The notes: generated by a model from the letters alone, not told the origin. Shown: positions 8,422 to 17,758, counted from the stretch's first letter. The stretch is DNA of 64,000 nt from Paenibacillus tritici (GCF_013204885.1 NZ_JABMKX010000001.1:601284-665283), one strand, 5' to 3'. Translations and numbers: made by a program.

Positions 8422-9102
8422 TTGAAGAAAAAGTTGCTGCTTGTCGAAGATGAGCTGCGTATCCGTGAGCTCGTATCTGATTATTTCATCCAGGACGGCT
8501 GGGAGGTGCGCGAAGCAGAGAATGGACAGGATGCGCTGCTCTGGTTCGATTCACTGCTGCCGGACCTGATGATTCTGGATATTATGATGCCCAAAATGGA
8601 TGGATTCGAGGTATGCCGGGAAATCCGCAAGAAATCTGCGACCCCGATTATCCTTCTGACGGCCAAATCCGCCGATGACGACAAAATACATGGCTTTGAA
8701 TTAGGTGCAGATGATTATGTCACCAAGCCGTTTAGCCCCAAGGTGCTCGTAGCGCGGGCTGCGGCAATTATGAAACGGGTGGAAGGCAGACATCTGCCTG
8801 AATCCGGGGTGGTGAGATTCGGCTCGGCGATCTTCAATCCGATGGCGCACCGCCTCGAAGTGGAAGGCGCAGATGTTGAGCTTACGCCGAAGGAATATGA
8901 CCTCTTATGGCTGCTGATCCGCAACAAGGGAAATGTTATTTCCCGGGATACCATCCTCAGCCGGGTCTGGGGAATTGAATTCGAGGGGGACTCCCGTGTC
9001 GTGGACAGCCATATCAAGAAATTGCGCAGCAAGCTGGGATATGAATCCCGCTATATCCGTACGGTGATCGGAACAGGGTACCGGTTCGAGGACGAAGAAT
9101 GA
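8422..9102 (+). CDS. OmpR-family response regulator
   Basis: A 226-residue regulator starting (M)KKKLLLVEDELRIREL. It has a receiver domain with acidic pair ED, phospho-acceptor Asp about 53 in LDIMMPKMDG, Thr in LLTAKS and Lys in VTKPFSP, then an OmpR/PhoB winged helix (ELTPKEYDLLWLL, RVWG, DSHIKKLRSKLG). TTG at 8422 is preferred: AGGGAG lies just upstream and it opens directly into the first receiver strand, while the in-frame ATG at 8383 has no ribosome site. It overlaps the kinase gene by 4 nt (ATGA). It is probably the regulator of its own operon, which continues into phospholipid and membrane genes. Confidence 0.88.
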   Translation: MKKKLLLVEDELRIRELVSDYFIQDGWEVREAENGQDALLWFDSLLPDLMILDIMMPKMDGFEVCREIRKKSATPIILLTAKSADDDKIHGFELGADDYVTKPFSPKVLVARAAAIMKRVEGRHLPESGVVRFGSAIFNPMAHRLEVEGADVELTPKEYDLLWLLIRNKGNVISRDTILSRVWGIEFEGDSRVVDSHIKKLRSKLGYESRYIRTVIGTGYRFEDEE

Positions 9103-10853
9103 AAAGATGGGGAATTACCTTCAAGCTGTTTGTGATGACCGTGATCTTTTTCGTCTTGTTCTACGGAATGGTGATCCTCAGCCAGTTCCTGCTGTTTGAC
9201 CGCTTTTACCAGAATCAGAAGGAGACCCGGGTGGAGAGACATCTCAAGAGCTTCGGGACAAGTTATACCAAAGAGGGCTGGGGCAGAACCCGGACTTCCC
9301 GTGAGCTGGTGCGGTTCATGCTGCGCAACAAGACACAGATGGTCATCCTGAAGCTGGATGGCCGGATGAAGTCTGAAGATCCGTTCCGGATGAAGCTGCT
9401 GGATGAACAGGGGAATACGCAGCTCATTCCCATGTCCCTGTTCATGAACCAGTATGGCGATCCGCTGAGAGCCGCTCATCTGAAAGAAAATGATCAGGTG
9501 ACGATCCACGGCGAGCATGTCAAGGACGAGAGTGAGCTCGGGAATCTGTTCTACCCGATTACCATTACCAAACAAGGTGAACCCCCGGTAGGCGAAGAAG
9601 AGGTGGAGGGAACCACCACCATCGCCGGTACCATTACAGAGCTGGTCCTGCCGGATCTGAAAATATGGAATCCGCGTCAGGGCATTATGTTCGAGGCCGT
9701 GGAGGACTGGTTCCCGCTAAGCCCGGATCAGCTTGAGAAGCTGCGGAATCTGAACCTGTACAAAGAGGAGTGGACGGCTCCCTGGAGCGGCATCCGCAAT
9801 TCTGTGATGATCCTGCCGGTACAGCAGAAGAGCGGAGAGATTGAGCTGTTGTTCTCGGTTACCTCCCTGCAGGATGTGAAGGACTCCAATGAGGCGCTGC
9901 GCTGGTTCTTTTTATACTTAGGGCTCGGAGGATTTGTTCTGATTCTGGTCCTGTCGCTCTTCTATTCCAAGATGGTTACCCGCCCGTTAATCAAGCTCAA
10001 TAATACCGCCAAACGGATGGTGTCGCTGGACTTCACAGGCCATTCTTCGATTCGTCAAAAGGATGAGCTGGGCAGCCTGTCCAAAAGCATGTTCACCTTG
10101 TCCCAGAGCCTGGACGCTGCGCTGGGCGAGCTTAGAGAAGCGAATCAGCAGCTCGTTGAAGATATGGAGCAGAAGAAGAAGATGGAGCAGATGCAGCAGG
10201 ACTTCTTCGCCAGCGCCTCTCACGAATTGAAGACCCCGCTTAGCATTATCAAGGGCTTCGCCGAAGGGCTGGAGGACGGGGTGAGCGCCGGCAAGCAGGA
10301 TCATTACATCAAGGTGATTATTGAGGAAGCCGATAAGATGGAGTTCCTGGTCAAAGATATGCTGGATCTGGCCAGACTGGAGTCAGGAACGATCAAGCTG
10401 CGCAGAACCTCGTTCATGCTGAGTGAAATGACTGAGAAGGTTACGGATAAGCTAGTCCATTCCCTCCAGAACAAGCAGCTCGATGTGGTCATTATTCCTG
10501 CGAACGAATTGCCTGTGTATGCGGATGCGACATGGATTGAACAGGTACTCAGCAATCTGCTGACCAATGCGATCAGACATGCGGAAGAAGGCACCACGAT
10601 TACGGTTACTTTGGAGAGTCAGGCTAAGAACCTCTTGTTCACTATACACAATAAAGGGGAGCGTATCCCTGAAGATCAGCTGGTGCATATCTGGGAACGG
10701 TTCTACCGGATTGAAGCTTCACGCAGCCGCCTTACGGGAGGGACCGGACTCGGGCTGTCCATTGCGAAGCAGATCTTAGATATGCACGGCTGCCGGTATG
10801 CAGTGATGAACACCTCGGACGGCGTCTGTTTTAGTGTTACCTTTGAAGGCTGA
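9099..10853 (+). CDS. membrane sensor histidine kinase
   Basis: A 584-residue kinase: TM1 about residues 8-32, an extracytoplasmic region of some 230 residues, TM2 about 268-290 (FFLYLGLGGFVLILVL), HAMP, then HisKA with the phospho-acceptor His about 375 in SASHELKTPLSII. The HATPase_c domain carries NLLTNAIRHA (N box), the G1 region and GGTGLGLSIAK (G2). The extracellular domain is not one I recognise; it is charged and rich in Glu/Lys, so the signal is unknown. It is cognate to the overlapping response regulator. The next gene (PssA-like) begins 39 nt later, suggesting that envelope lipid functions are co-transcribed. Confidence 0.9.
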   Translation: MKRWGITFKLFVMTVIFFVLFYGMVILSQFLLFDRFYQNQKETRVERHLKSFGTSYTKEGWGRTRTSRELVRFMLRNKTQMVILKLDGRMKSEDPFRMKLLDEQGNTQLIPMSLFMNQYGDPLRAAHLKENDQVTIHGEHVKDESELGNLFYPITITKQGEPPVGEEEVEGTTTIAGTITELVLPDLKIWNPRQGIMFEAVEDWFPLSPDQLEKLRNLNLYKEEWTAPWSGIRNSVMILPVQQKSGEIELLFSVTSLQDVKDSNEALRWFFLYLGLGGFVLILVLSLFYSKMVTRPLIKLNNTAKRMVSLDFTGHSSIRQKDELGSLSKSMFTLSQSLDAALGELREANQQLVEDMEQKKKMEQMQQDFFASASHELKTPLSIIKGFAEGLEDGVSAGKQDHYIKVIIEEADKMEFLVKDMLDLARLESGTIKLRRTSFMLSEMTEKVTDKLVHSLQNKQLDVVIIPANELPVYADATWIEQVLSNLLTNAIRHAEEGTTITVTLESQAKNLLFTIHNKGERIPEDQLVHIWERFYRIEASRSRLTGGTGLGLSIAKQILDMHGCRYAVMNTSDGVCFSVTFEG

Positions 10854-10891
10854 CGCCCCATTACAACTTGTCAGGAAAGGAGTGAAACAGC

Positions 10892-11416
10892 ATGAATTGG
10901 AACTGGCTGCCTTCTATGTGCACATTGGGGAACCTGGGCTTCGGATCAATTTCCCTGCTTTTCACCATTCAAGAACGTTATCATCTTGCCTTATTTATGA
11001 TTTTGCTGGCAGCTATATGTGATGTCATGGACGGATTACTCGCTCGGATGCTGCATTGTACCAGTGATTTCGGTAAACAGCTGGACTCTTTGGCGGATAT
11101 TATTTCTTTTGGCATTGCCCCCGTCTTTCTTATTCTGTTATACCGGCTGGAGAATGTGCAGTGGCTTGGACCTGTGGCTGCCGTTGCCTTCCTGATCTGC
11201 GGGGCTCTGCGCCTGGCCAGATTCAATATAACGGCACCCTCGAAGAAATTCGTGGGGATGCCCATTACGGCTGCGGGCGTGATTCTCTCGATGATTGCAT
11301 TAGTGGATGAGCGGCTGAAGCCGGAAATCGTCATCTTAATTATGGGATTGTTGTCCATACTGATGATAAGCCGTGTCCCGTTCCCGTCGTTCAAAAAATT
11401 CGTTAACAGGAAGTGA
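10892..11416 (+). CDS. CDP-alcohol phosphatidyltransferase, PssA-like
   Basis: A 174-residue integral membrane protein. The CDP-alcohol phosphotransferase signature D-x2-D-G-x2-A-R-x8-G-x3-D-x3-D is complete: DVMDGLLARM, then DFGKQLDSLAD. The N-terminus (LPSMCTLGNLGFG) and four to five hydrophobic helices match CDP-diacylglycerol-serine O-phosphatidyltransferase, which makes phosphatidylserine from CDP-diacylglycerol and serine. AGGAAAGGAGTG precedes the ATG. Co-transcription with a two-component system and a DedA protein suggests control of membrane lipid composition under envelope stress (inference). No phosphatidylserine decarboxylase lies in the window. Confidence 0.82.
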   Translation: MNWNWLPSMCTLGNLGFGSISLLFTIQERYHLALFMILLAAICDVMDGLLARMLHCTSDFGKQLDSLADIISFGIAPVFLILLYRLENVQWLGPVAAVAFLICGALRLARFNITAPSKKFVGMPITAAGVILSMIALVDERLKPEIVILIMGLLSILMISRVPFPSFKKFVNRK

Positions 11417-11422
11417 TTCTTC

Positions 11423-11917
11423 ATGCCATGGATCATCGAGATGATCTCACAATACGGTTATATAGCTATCTTTGCCCTCCTGGCGCTGGGGCTTCTCGGA
11501 CTTCCCGTACCCGATGAGCTGCTGACGCTGTTCGTTGGCTATCTATCCTCCACCATGGTGCTGGATTTCTCGCTTTCGGTCCTGGTATGCTTCATTGGAT
11601 CAATTACAGGTATGCTGATCAGCTATACCATCGGTCTCCGAGTGGGACAACCCGTGGTGGACCGGTACGGGAAGTGGGTCGGGCTGACGCCCAAAAGGTT
11701 CGCCAGTGTCAAACGCTGGTTTTTCCGGTTCGGGAACTGGACCCTGTTCATCGCTTATTTCGTTCCCGGAATACGGCATGCTACCAGCTATATCTCCGGC
11801 ATCAGCGCCATGTCCTTCAAGAAGTATCTTCTTGTTACTGTTGCCAGTGCGTTTATCTGGTCCCTGCTGTTTGTCTCGATCGGCTATCTGATCGGATCAA
11901 GGATCTCTTTCGCCTAG
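11423..11917 (+). CDS. DedA family membrane protein
   Basis: A 164-residue polytopic membrane protein. The DedA/VTT core is recognisable: LGLPVPDELLTLFVGYLS near the start and FVPGIRHATSYISGISAM with the conserved G-x-R/H segment further on. DedA proteins act as lipid scramblases/flippases (undecaprenyl phosphate or phosphatidylethanolamine transport) and affect envelope stress and antimicrobial peptide sensitivity. It is slightly shorter than the usual about 200 residues but keeps the core. It begins 6 nt after the pssA-like stop, with AGGAAGTG as ribosome site. It is the last gene of the response regulator-kinase-PssA-DedA operon. Confidence 0.8.
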   Translation: MPWIIEMISQYGYIAIFALLALGLLGLPVPDELLTLFVGYLSSTMVLDFSLSVLVCFIGSITGMLISYTIGLRVGQPVVDRYGKWVGLTPKRFASVKRWFFRFGNWTLFIAYFVPGIRHATSYISGISAMSFKKYLLVTVASAFIWSLLFVSIGYLIGSRISFA

Positions 11918-12078
11918 TTTTGCACACAGCAGAGTTGCCGGGGTATGATAGGGGCATAAGTAATATTCTTTTATAATCAAACAGGATCTTACAGTCGTTG
12001 AATGATCTGATATATACTGCAAATAGTATTCATTCTATGCTGCTAGGAATTACAGCGATTCGAGGAGGTATTACCGTA

Positions 12079-15000
12079 ATGCCGGATTCACAGGAAATTA
12101 TCATTGAAGAATACGTACCAGCCAAACATGCTGCATCCATTGCCGAGATGTGGAACCGAAGCTCTGAGAGCTGGGGCGGAGACGGGTCGTACCGGACAGA
12201 GGAGAGCGTGCTGCGGGAGCATGAGAACAGCCCTATGCTCAAGTTGTTCCTGGCGGTAAGCGGCTCAGAGGTCATCGGATATTGCAGCTTCTCCCACTAT
12301 AAAGAGGATACCGGAGCGCTCTATATTCCGCTGCTGAATGTGAGGCCGGATTACCATGGACGCAAGGTAGGCAAGCGGCTGGTACGTCGTGCGGTCGAAG
12401 AGACGATCCGGCTGGGCTGGCCGAGACTGGATCTGTACACCTGGCCCGGTAATGTCAAGGCGGTTCCGACGTACAAGAAAAGCGGGTTCTTCTGGGAGAA
12501 CCGGGATGATACCACCCACCTGATGAACTTCATTCCTTCCGTGCTCCAGACGGGAGCCGTGAAATATTATTTCGAGCAGATCGACTGGTATAACGACAGC
12601 ATCCGTGAAATCATTGTTCAGCCTGACGGCCATGGGGAAGACGGGTTTGACTATTTTACATATGAATGGGTCAAAGACGGGTTAGCTCTACGAATGGAAT
12701 ATGAGCGGACCGGCCGCGGCCTGCGCCTGATTGAGACGGAGGACTACCGGATACAGGCAACCATCCCTGCTCAGCATGAGCTGCCGTTTGGAGCGGAATA
12801 CCCTGTGATCTATGAAGCTGTGAATAAAAGCGGGAAGCCCTTATCACTGGCGATTGCCGGTAAGAGTAACGAACAAATCCGCTTTGAGCTGAATGAAGTG
12901 CGGGATGTTGAATCCGAGGCGCGGGTGGAAGGCAGCTTCTTCGTGCATCCGGTGAAGGAGGAGCAGGATCTCTACCAGACTCATCCTGTAGTAGAGGCAG
13001 AGCTGCTCATTAACGGCCTGCCTGCCGTATTCAAGCTGGGGATCAAACCCAAGTTCCCGGTTAAGGTCAAGTTTCAGGTGCCGGACAGAGCCGTCTTAGC
13101 CGGTGAAGAGGTGGAGCTGGATGTAACGGTGGAGAATGCGTACAGCAAGGACGCTGTGTTCGCTTTTGAGCTGCCGGAGGATGCCATCCTTGCCTTTGGG
13201 CAGGAATCGCTTACCCTCGAAGTCCCGGCCAAAGGGCGGAGAACAGTCACGGTGAAGGCCCGGCTGCTTGCTTATGGGATATGGAATCATACAGTGAATG
13301 TTCGTCATGCGCAAGAGGGGCTGGATTCAGTCATCCTGGAGCAGGAGCTTAGTCTGGTCTTCCCTGGAGCTGAAGCTGCCTTCGGCGGCCAGACCGATAA
13401 GGACTACATCATCAGCAACGGCCGATATTCGGCAGTGCTGAACAAAACCAGCCAATTCCTGACCTTCTTGGAGGGACGCGAGTATATTCTAGGCCTGCCT
13501 TATCCCAAACTAGGCTTACCCTATACGAATGAATTCAAGAAGCTCGCTGCACTGGATGTGAAGCATTACAGGGATCAAGAAGCCATTGTGCTTGAAGCCA
13601 GCTATGCAGTCAGTATCCGGGAAGGCCTGCTGCTGACGATGGTAGTGAAATTACACGGCAACGGCATCTGCTCCCGGCATTTCCGGATTCATAACCAGCT
13701 GGATACCGATCAAGAGGAGGAGCTGATCCTGAAGGACAGCTTCCAGTTCAGCCTTCACGGAGGGGTAATCCCTTATAACGGCAAATATCTGGATTTGAGC
13801 CTGGGGGCCGAAGCGTCCGATTCAGATTACTGGGATGTACGGAATTTCCATGAGAACTGGATGTTTGCAGCGGATGGTGAACGCTCCAGGGGAATAAGCT
13901 GGCCGGCAGAATTGGAGCTTATCCAGGAGTCATGGCTGCACGCCGTTGAGCATTCCCTCGGCCGGCTTCCGGCTGGAGGCCAGCAGGAGACAAGTCCCCT
14001 GCGGATCGCGCTGGGAACCTGGGACCATTGGCAGGACTTCCGGGCTTACGCACGGCAACGCGGCAATGAAGAAGACCTGAATACCGGTCAGCAGCTTGAA
14101 GTAAGTCTGAATCATGGGAACCCGTTCATCAGCGGGCATGGCCAGCTTACCCTTCAGGAGCAGAAAAAGAGTTATTTAGCCGGTGACATCAGTATTTCTT
14201 CCAGAACGGGCAGTATTGAGGCAATCGGGCTTACGGTGCAAGAGGAGCAGAAGCTCGGCGGGATCAGTCTGCCACTGACCCGTTCATCCAGTACTGCTGT
14301 GGATGTGCTTACCCTGCACCTGGATATGGACAGTTATGTGCTGGATCAATCCTATCTGATCCTACCGGTCTCGGAAGAGCCTGTCCGGCAGGAGAGACTG
14401 GAAGTGGGCAAGTCACAGGTTCTGGCCGTGGACAATGGGTTGATACGGGTACAGGCAAGCCCTGACTTCGCCCCGGGCTTGTTCTCATTCACACATCAGG
14501 GACAGGAATGGCTGGATTCCTCTTTTCCGCAGCCTGTCGCCAAATCCTGGTGGAATCCGTGGGTGGGCGGAATCATGACCGGTGTAGAGGGAATCGCCCT
14601 GCGCAGCTTCATGGAAGAACCGCGTACCGCTGATTTCGCTGAACTGACAGACAATAAGGGGAACCGCTGGTCGGGTATACGGATTAGCGTGACCATCGGG
14701 AAGAACGATAACTACAAAGGTCTTGTCCTGCATCAATATTTCATGCTGCTGCCAGGCGTCCCTGTACTTGTCTCCACAGTACATGTTGAGCAGAATACAG
14801 GCAGAACGTTATACCCACTGAAGCTGGAGACCTCAACCTTGTACCGTGCCGCCTCTGAGATAGCTAAGAGCAGAGGGTACATCAAGCGCAGCAGCGGTGA
14901 AGAGCTTGTCTATAAGGCCGGCAGAGTTCAAACAGGGGATAGAAGTACAAACGGGCTTCTGCAGCTGGGCTCCACGGAGCGTCAGCAGCGACTGACCTTA

Positions 15001-15192
15001 GTTACAGCATCCAAGCAGTCCTCGCCGTCGCTGATGGTAAGTGCGGATGTAGTATTATCCAATACGGAGGAGCGTCTATATCTGCAGGACAGCAAAGAAC
15101 AGTTCAGCAAGCCCCAATTCTATCTGATCTCGGATCTTCAGGCACCGGAGCAGGCATACGCTGATCTGCGGACGATCCGGTTCGGGAAGTGA
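12079..15192 (+). CDS. very large protein with N-terminal GNAT domain
   Basis: A 1037-residue protein. Residues about 8-155 form a GNAT N-acetyltransferase domain: strands around YCSFSHY, the acetyl-CoA loop RPDYHGRKVGKRL and a C-terminal YKKSGFFWENR. The remaining about 880 residues are not a family I can name. They are rich in predicted beta strands, with segments such as AVLAGEEVELDVTVENAY and AKGRRTVTVKARL that read like immunoglobulin-type sandwich repeats, and there is no signal peptide or membrane segment. ATG 12079 with GAGGAGG upstream is used instead of an ORF start 81 nt earlier that lacks a site. The next gene, a metal-dependent hydrolase, starts 20 nt downstream, so the two are probably one operon. 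Role unknown; a carbohydrate-active or amine-acetylating role is possible. Confidence 0.8.
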   Translation: MPDSQEIIIEEYVPAKHAASIAEMWNRSSESWGGDGSYRTEESVLREHENSPMLKLFLAVSGSEVIGYCSFSHYKEDTGALYIPLLNVRPDYHGRKVGKRLVRRAVEETIRLGWPRLDLYTWPGNVKAVPTYKKSGFFWENRDDTTHLMNFIPSVLQTGAVKYYFEQIDWYNDSIREIIVQPDGHGEDGFDYFTYEWVKDGLALRMEYERTGRGLRLIETEDYRIQATIPAQHELPFGAEYPVIYEAVNKSGKPLSLAIAGKSNEQIRFELNEVRDVESEARVEGSFFVHPVKEEQDLYQTHPVVEAELLINGLPAVFKLGIKPKFPVKVKFQVPDRAVLAGEEVELDVTVENAYSKDAVFAFELPEDAILAFGQESLTLEVPAKGRRTVTVKARLLAYGIWNHTVNVRHAQEGLDSVILEQELSLVFPGAEAAFGGQTDKDYIISNGRYSAVLNKTSQFLTFLEGREYILGLPYPKLGLPYTNEFKKLAALDVKHYRDQEAIVLEASYAVSIREGLLLTMVVKLHGNGICSRHFRIHNQLDTDQEEELILKDSFQFSLHGGVIPYNGKYLDLSLGAEASDSDYWDVRNFHENWMFAADGERSRGISWPAELELIQESWLHAVEHSLGRLPAGGQQETSPLRIALGTWDHWQDFRAYARQRGNEEDLNTGQQLEVSLNHGNPFISGHGQLTLQEQKKSYLAGDISISSRTGSIEAIGLTVQEEQKLGGISLPLTRSSSTAVDVLTLHLDMDSYVLDQSYLILPVSEEPVRQERLEVGKSQVLAVDNGLIRVQASPDFAPGLFSFTHQGQEWLDSSFPQPVAKSWWNPWVGGIMTGVEGIALRSFMEEPRTADFAELTDNKGNRWSGIRISVTIGKNDNYKGLVLHQYFMLLPGVPVLVSTVHVEQNTGRTLYPLKLETSTLYRAASEIAKSRGYIKRSSGEELVYKAGRVQTGDRSTNGLLQLGSTERQQRLTLVTASKQSSPSLMVSADVVLSNTEERLYLQDSKEQFSKPQFYLISDLQAPEQAYADLRTIRFGK

Positions 15193-15212
15193 GTGAGAGA
15201 AAGGAAGCTACT

Positions 15213-16085
15213 ATGAGAATCATTGACGCACATGTGCATTATTCCAATATTGCTGCCTTCCACGAGACTGCAGAGACCCTGGCCCATATCGACTATACCG
15301 GTACAGGACTGCTGGAGGAATTCCGCCGCAGCGGCGTTATTGCCGGTGTGGGGATGGGAGTGACCGAGACGGTGGCCGGTGCATTCCCGGATGCCGATGC
15401 GCTTAATCCTATGCTGCTTGATCTGAGTGAGACCCTTCCGGCCAACCTGTTCACCTGTGTGGGCATTAACCCGCTCACGCTTCATCTGGAGGGACAGCTT
15501 GAAGCGCTGGAGCAATCCCTGCAGCGGGACGGTGTCGTTGGAATCAAGCTGTACGCCGGGTACTACCACTTCAATGTGGGCGATGAGATCTATGATCCGG
15601 TCTACAGGCTGGCTGCGGCTTACGGCCTGCCGGTTGTCATCCATGGCGGACTGACTTATGCTGACCAAGGGCTGCTGAAGTATTCCCACCCGCTGTCGAT
15701 GGAGGAGACCTTCCTGAAGCACCGGGAGCTTACCTTCATGCTCTGCCATCTGGGCGATCCCTGGGTCATGGACACCGCAGCGCTTCTGGAGAAGAATCCG
15801 AATCTGTACACCGACTTGTCCGGCTGGATTGTCGGTGATCAGGCCAAGGTGGACCGGCTGCTGACTGAGCAGACCTATACCGATCATTTCCGCCGGGCCA
15901 TCGTGTTCGCTGAGAAATACGACCGGCTGGTGTTCGGCACCGACTGGCCGCTGGTTCCGCTGGAAGCCTATATCGGCTTCGTGAAGCATCTCATCCCCGA
16001 GGCTCACTCGGAGGATGTCTTCTATAACAATGCCCTTCGGGTGTTCCCTAAGCTTGCGGAACGGATCAGAGAGCTGAACTTGTAG
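15213..16085 (+). CDS. amidohydrolase_2-family metal-dependent hydrolase
   Basis: A 290-residue TIM-barrel hydrolase. Metal ligands are visible in order: IIDAHVHYS (HxH at the first strand), GIKLYAGYY, VIHGGLT, LCHLGDPWV and FGTDWPL (the last-strand Asp). This pattern fits the PF04909 amidohydrolase group, whose members hydrolyse or decarboxylate cyclic and amide substrates. ATG 15213 with AAAGGAAG is preferred over a GTG 24 nt upstream. It follows the GNAT-fusion gene by 20 nt and is closed by a terminator. Substrate unknown. Confidence 0.82.
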   Translation: MRIIDAHVHYSNIAAFHETAETLAHIDYTGTGLLEEFRRSGVIAGVGMGVTETVAGAFPDADALNPMLLDLSETLPANLFTCVGINPLTLHLEGQLEALEQSLQRDGVVGIKLYAGYYHFNVGDEIYDPVYRLAAAYGLPVVIHGGLTYADQGLLKYSHPLSMEETFLKHRELTFMLCHLGDPWVMDTAALLEKNPNLYTDLSGWIVGDQAKVDRLLTEQTYTDHFRRAIVFAEKYDRLVFGTDWPLVPLEAYIGFVKHLIPEAHSEDVFYNNALRVFPKLAERIRELNL

Positions 16086-16110
16086 TGTTTGTAGTGGCAT
16101 TATAGCGTAT

Positions 16111-16138
16111 CCCCCGGACTGATGTTCCGGGGGTTTTT
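16111..16138 (+). terminator. intrinsic terminator
   Basis: CCCCCGGA and TTCCGGGGG form an 8-bp GC-rich stem around a short loop, followed by TTTTT. It is 26 nt after the hydrolase stop. Confidence 0.9.
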
Positions 16139-16200
16139 GAGTTTGTGCCGCGGGGAACGGCGGGGGAGCAAGCCAGAGTAGACAAGGGAAGCAGGGGAGA

Positions 16201-16234
16201 AGAGGAAGAAGAGGAAGAAGAGGAAGAAGAGGAG
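16201..16234. repeat. 9-bp purine microsatellite
   Basis: AGAGGAAGA is repeated three times perfectly, then partially, giving a pure-purine run on the + strand. An ORF over it encodes a run of 12 glutamates but lacks a ribosome site and any conserved domain. Confidence 0.7.
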
Positions 16235-16254
16235 ACGTCAGAGGCAGACGCATT

Positions 16255-16450
16255 AGTTGGATTTTATACACTTGCTAAGGACCGAATGACCGCTGCCCGG
16301 CCAATAGTTGGAAAAACAACACTTACAGTAGCCCTCTTAGCCCAAAGTAGCTAAAACTAACTATATTAATTGTACTTTTTCCACTTGCTTCCGGTCATCC
16401 CACGGAATCGGGCAAATTAAGATACGTTTGTACACCTCCTTGCTGGATGC
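16255..16450. repeat. dispersed intergenic repeat family A, copy 1
   Basis: About 196 bp shared with 55635-55830. Blocks that match include AGTTGGATTTTATACACTTG (C for A in the other copy), a TTTCCACTTGCTTCC-like block, and AAATTAAGATACGTTT followed by a CACCT-CTTG block. Between blocks the copies have diverged. The rest of the gene-free stretch 16139-16566 holds the purine run and no other clear signal. Confidence 0.7.
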
Positions 16451-16566
16451 CGCCGTTTCAAAAGAACATTCCGCTTCTACATATAACGAACAACCTGTGG
16501 TAAGCTGAATAAATGCGGTTTTATGCCATTCCAACTATTCCAACCACTAACGAAAGGGCTGTACAT

Positions 16567-17694
16567 ATGAAGAAAGTTATCGTAATCGGCGCAGGCATAC
16601 TCGGGGCGTCCACAGCCTACCAGCTTGCCAAGATGGGGGCAGAGGTGCTTATTATGGACCGTAAAGATCCTGGACAAGCTACGGATGCAGCGGCAGGCAT
16701 TATCTGCCCCTGGCTGTCCCAGCGGCGCAATCAGGCCTGGTACCGGCTGGCGAAGGCCGGTGCGCGCTTCTATCCCGGACTGATCGACGAACTTAACCAG
16801 GCAGGCATAACCCATACAGGGTATGCCCGGGTAGGTGCGCTAAGTATTCACACGGATGAGGGCAAGCTCGACAAGATTGAAGAACGGGCGCGGCTGCGGC
16901 TGGCAGATGCGCCGGAGATCGGAGTCATTACGAGGCTTACCGCAGCAGAGACCCAGGAACGATTCCCGCTGCTTGCCGGGAATTATGCTGCGGTTCATAT
17001 CAGCGGTGCTGCCAGGGTAGACGGCCGGGCCTTGCGTGATGCCTTACTGCAATCCGCACAGCAGCAAGGGGCGGTCATGATTAATGGGGATGCCGCGCTT
17101 GAATTTGAACCGGGCCGGGTCACCGGGGTCAAGGCCGGGGAGAGCTATTATCCGGCGGACGAAGTGATTATATGTGCCGGGGCCTGGGCGAACCCGCTGC
17201 TCCAGCCGCTCGGGATAGACTTCAAGGTCAGCTTCCAGAAGGGGCAAATCATGCACCTTCAGATCACGGACCCTCAGGAGACGGACGACTGGCCGGTAGT
17301 CATCCCGCCCAGTGATCAATATCTGCTCGCATTTGCCCGTCAGCAAATAGTGATCGGAGCTACTCATGAGAATGATATCGCAGGATATAATACCAGTGTG
17401 ACGGCAAGCGGGATACAGGAGATTCTGAGCAAGGGGCTAGAAGTGGCGCCTGGACTGGCGGACAGTATTTTTGGTGAAGTAAGGGTCGGCTTCCGTCCGT
17501 TCACCCCCGGCTTCCTGCCTGTCATCGGGGCTGTCCCCGGATGGAAGGGTGTTCTGGCCGCTAACGGACTGGGGGCCTCGGGACTCACCATGGGTCCGTT
17601 CATCGGTTCACAGTTAGCGAAGCTGGCGCTTGGCAGAGAGCCGGATATTGAGCTTGGTGACTATAGCCTTCAGACAGCGGTAACAGGCAGATGA
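16567..17694 (+). CDS. FAD-dependent amine/amino-acid oxidoreductase (DAO family)
   Basis: A 375-residue flavoprotein. It opens with the FAD-binding Rossmann motif VIVIGAGILGASTAYQLAK and has AAAGIICPWLSQRRN, the substrate-side motif of D-amino-acid dehydrogenase/glycine-oxidase-like DAO proteins. A C-terminal GVLAANGLGASGLTMGP closes the FAD site. It would oxidise a secondary or primary amine or an amino acid to imine/oxo acid. ATG 16567 follows GAAAGGG. It heads a cluster with a Dpp/Opp-type importer, a class V aminotransferase and an amidohydrolase, which suggests catabolism of an imported nitrogenous compound (opine, D-amino acid derivative or N-substituted amine). Exact substrate unknown. 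Confidence 0.82.
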   Translation: MKKVIVIGAGILGASTAYQLAKMGAEVLIMDRKDPGQATDAAAGIICPWLSQRRNQAWYRLAKAGARFYPGLIDELNQAGITHTGYARVGALSIHTDEGKLDKIEERARLRLADAPEIGVITRLTAAETQERFPLLAGNYAAVHISGAARVDGRALRDALLQSAQQQGAVMINGDAALEFEPGRVTGVKAGESYYPADEVIICAGAWANPLLQPLGIDFKVSFQKGQIMHLQITDPQETDDWPVVIPPSDQYLLAFARQQIVIGATHENDIAGYNTSVTASGIQEILSKGLEVAPGLADSIFGEVRVGFRPFTPGFLPVIGAVPGWKGVLAANGLGASGLTMGPFIGSQLAKLALGREPDIELGDYSLQTAVTGR

Positions 17695-17758
17695 TTACGA
17701 ATACATTTCCTGTGCTGGAACATTTAGTTTCCATTCCGCGTCCCGGATCAACTTTTGT

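Noticed and set aside
15138..16271. 377-codon antisense ORF over the metal-dependent hydrolase
   Set aside because: It reads a low-complexity Leu/Pro N-terminus from the microsatellite and is opposite a gene with clear catalytic motifs.
16145..16354. ORF encoding a glutamate run
   Set aside because: The run comes from a 9-bp purine microsatellite, there is no ribosome site, and the rest of the ORF overlaps the dispersed repeat family A.
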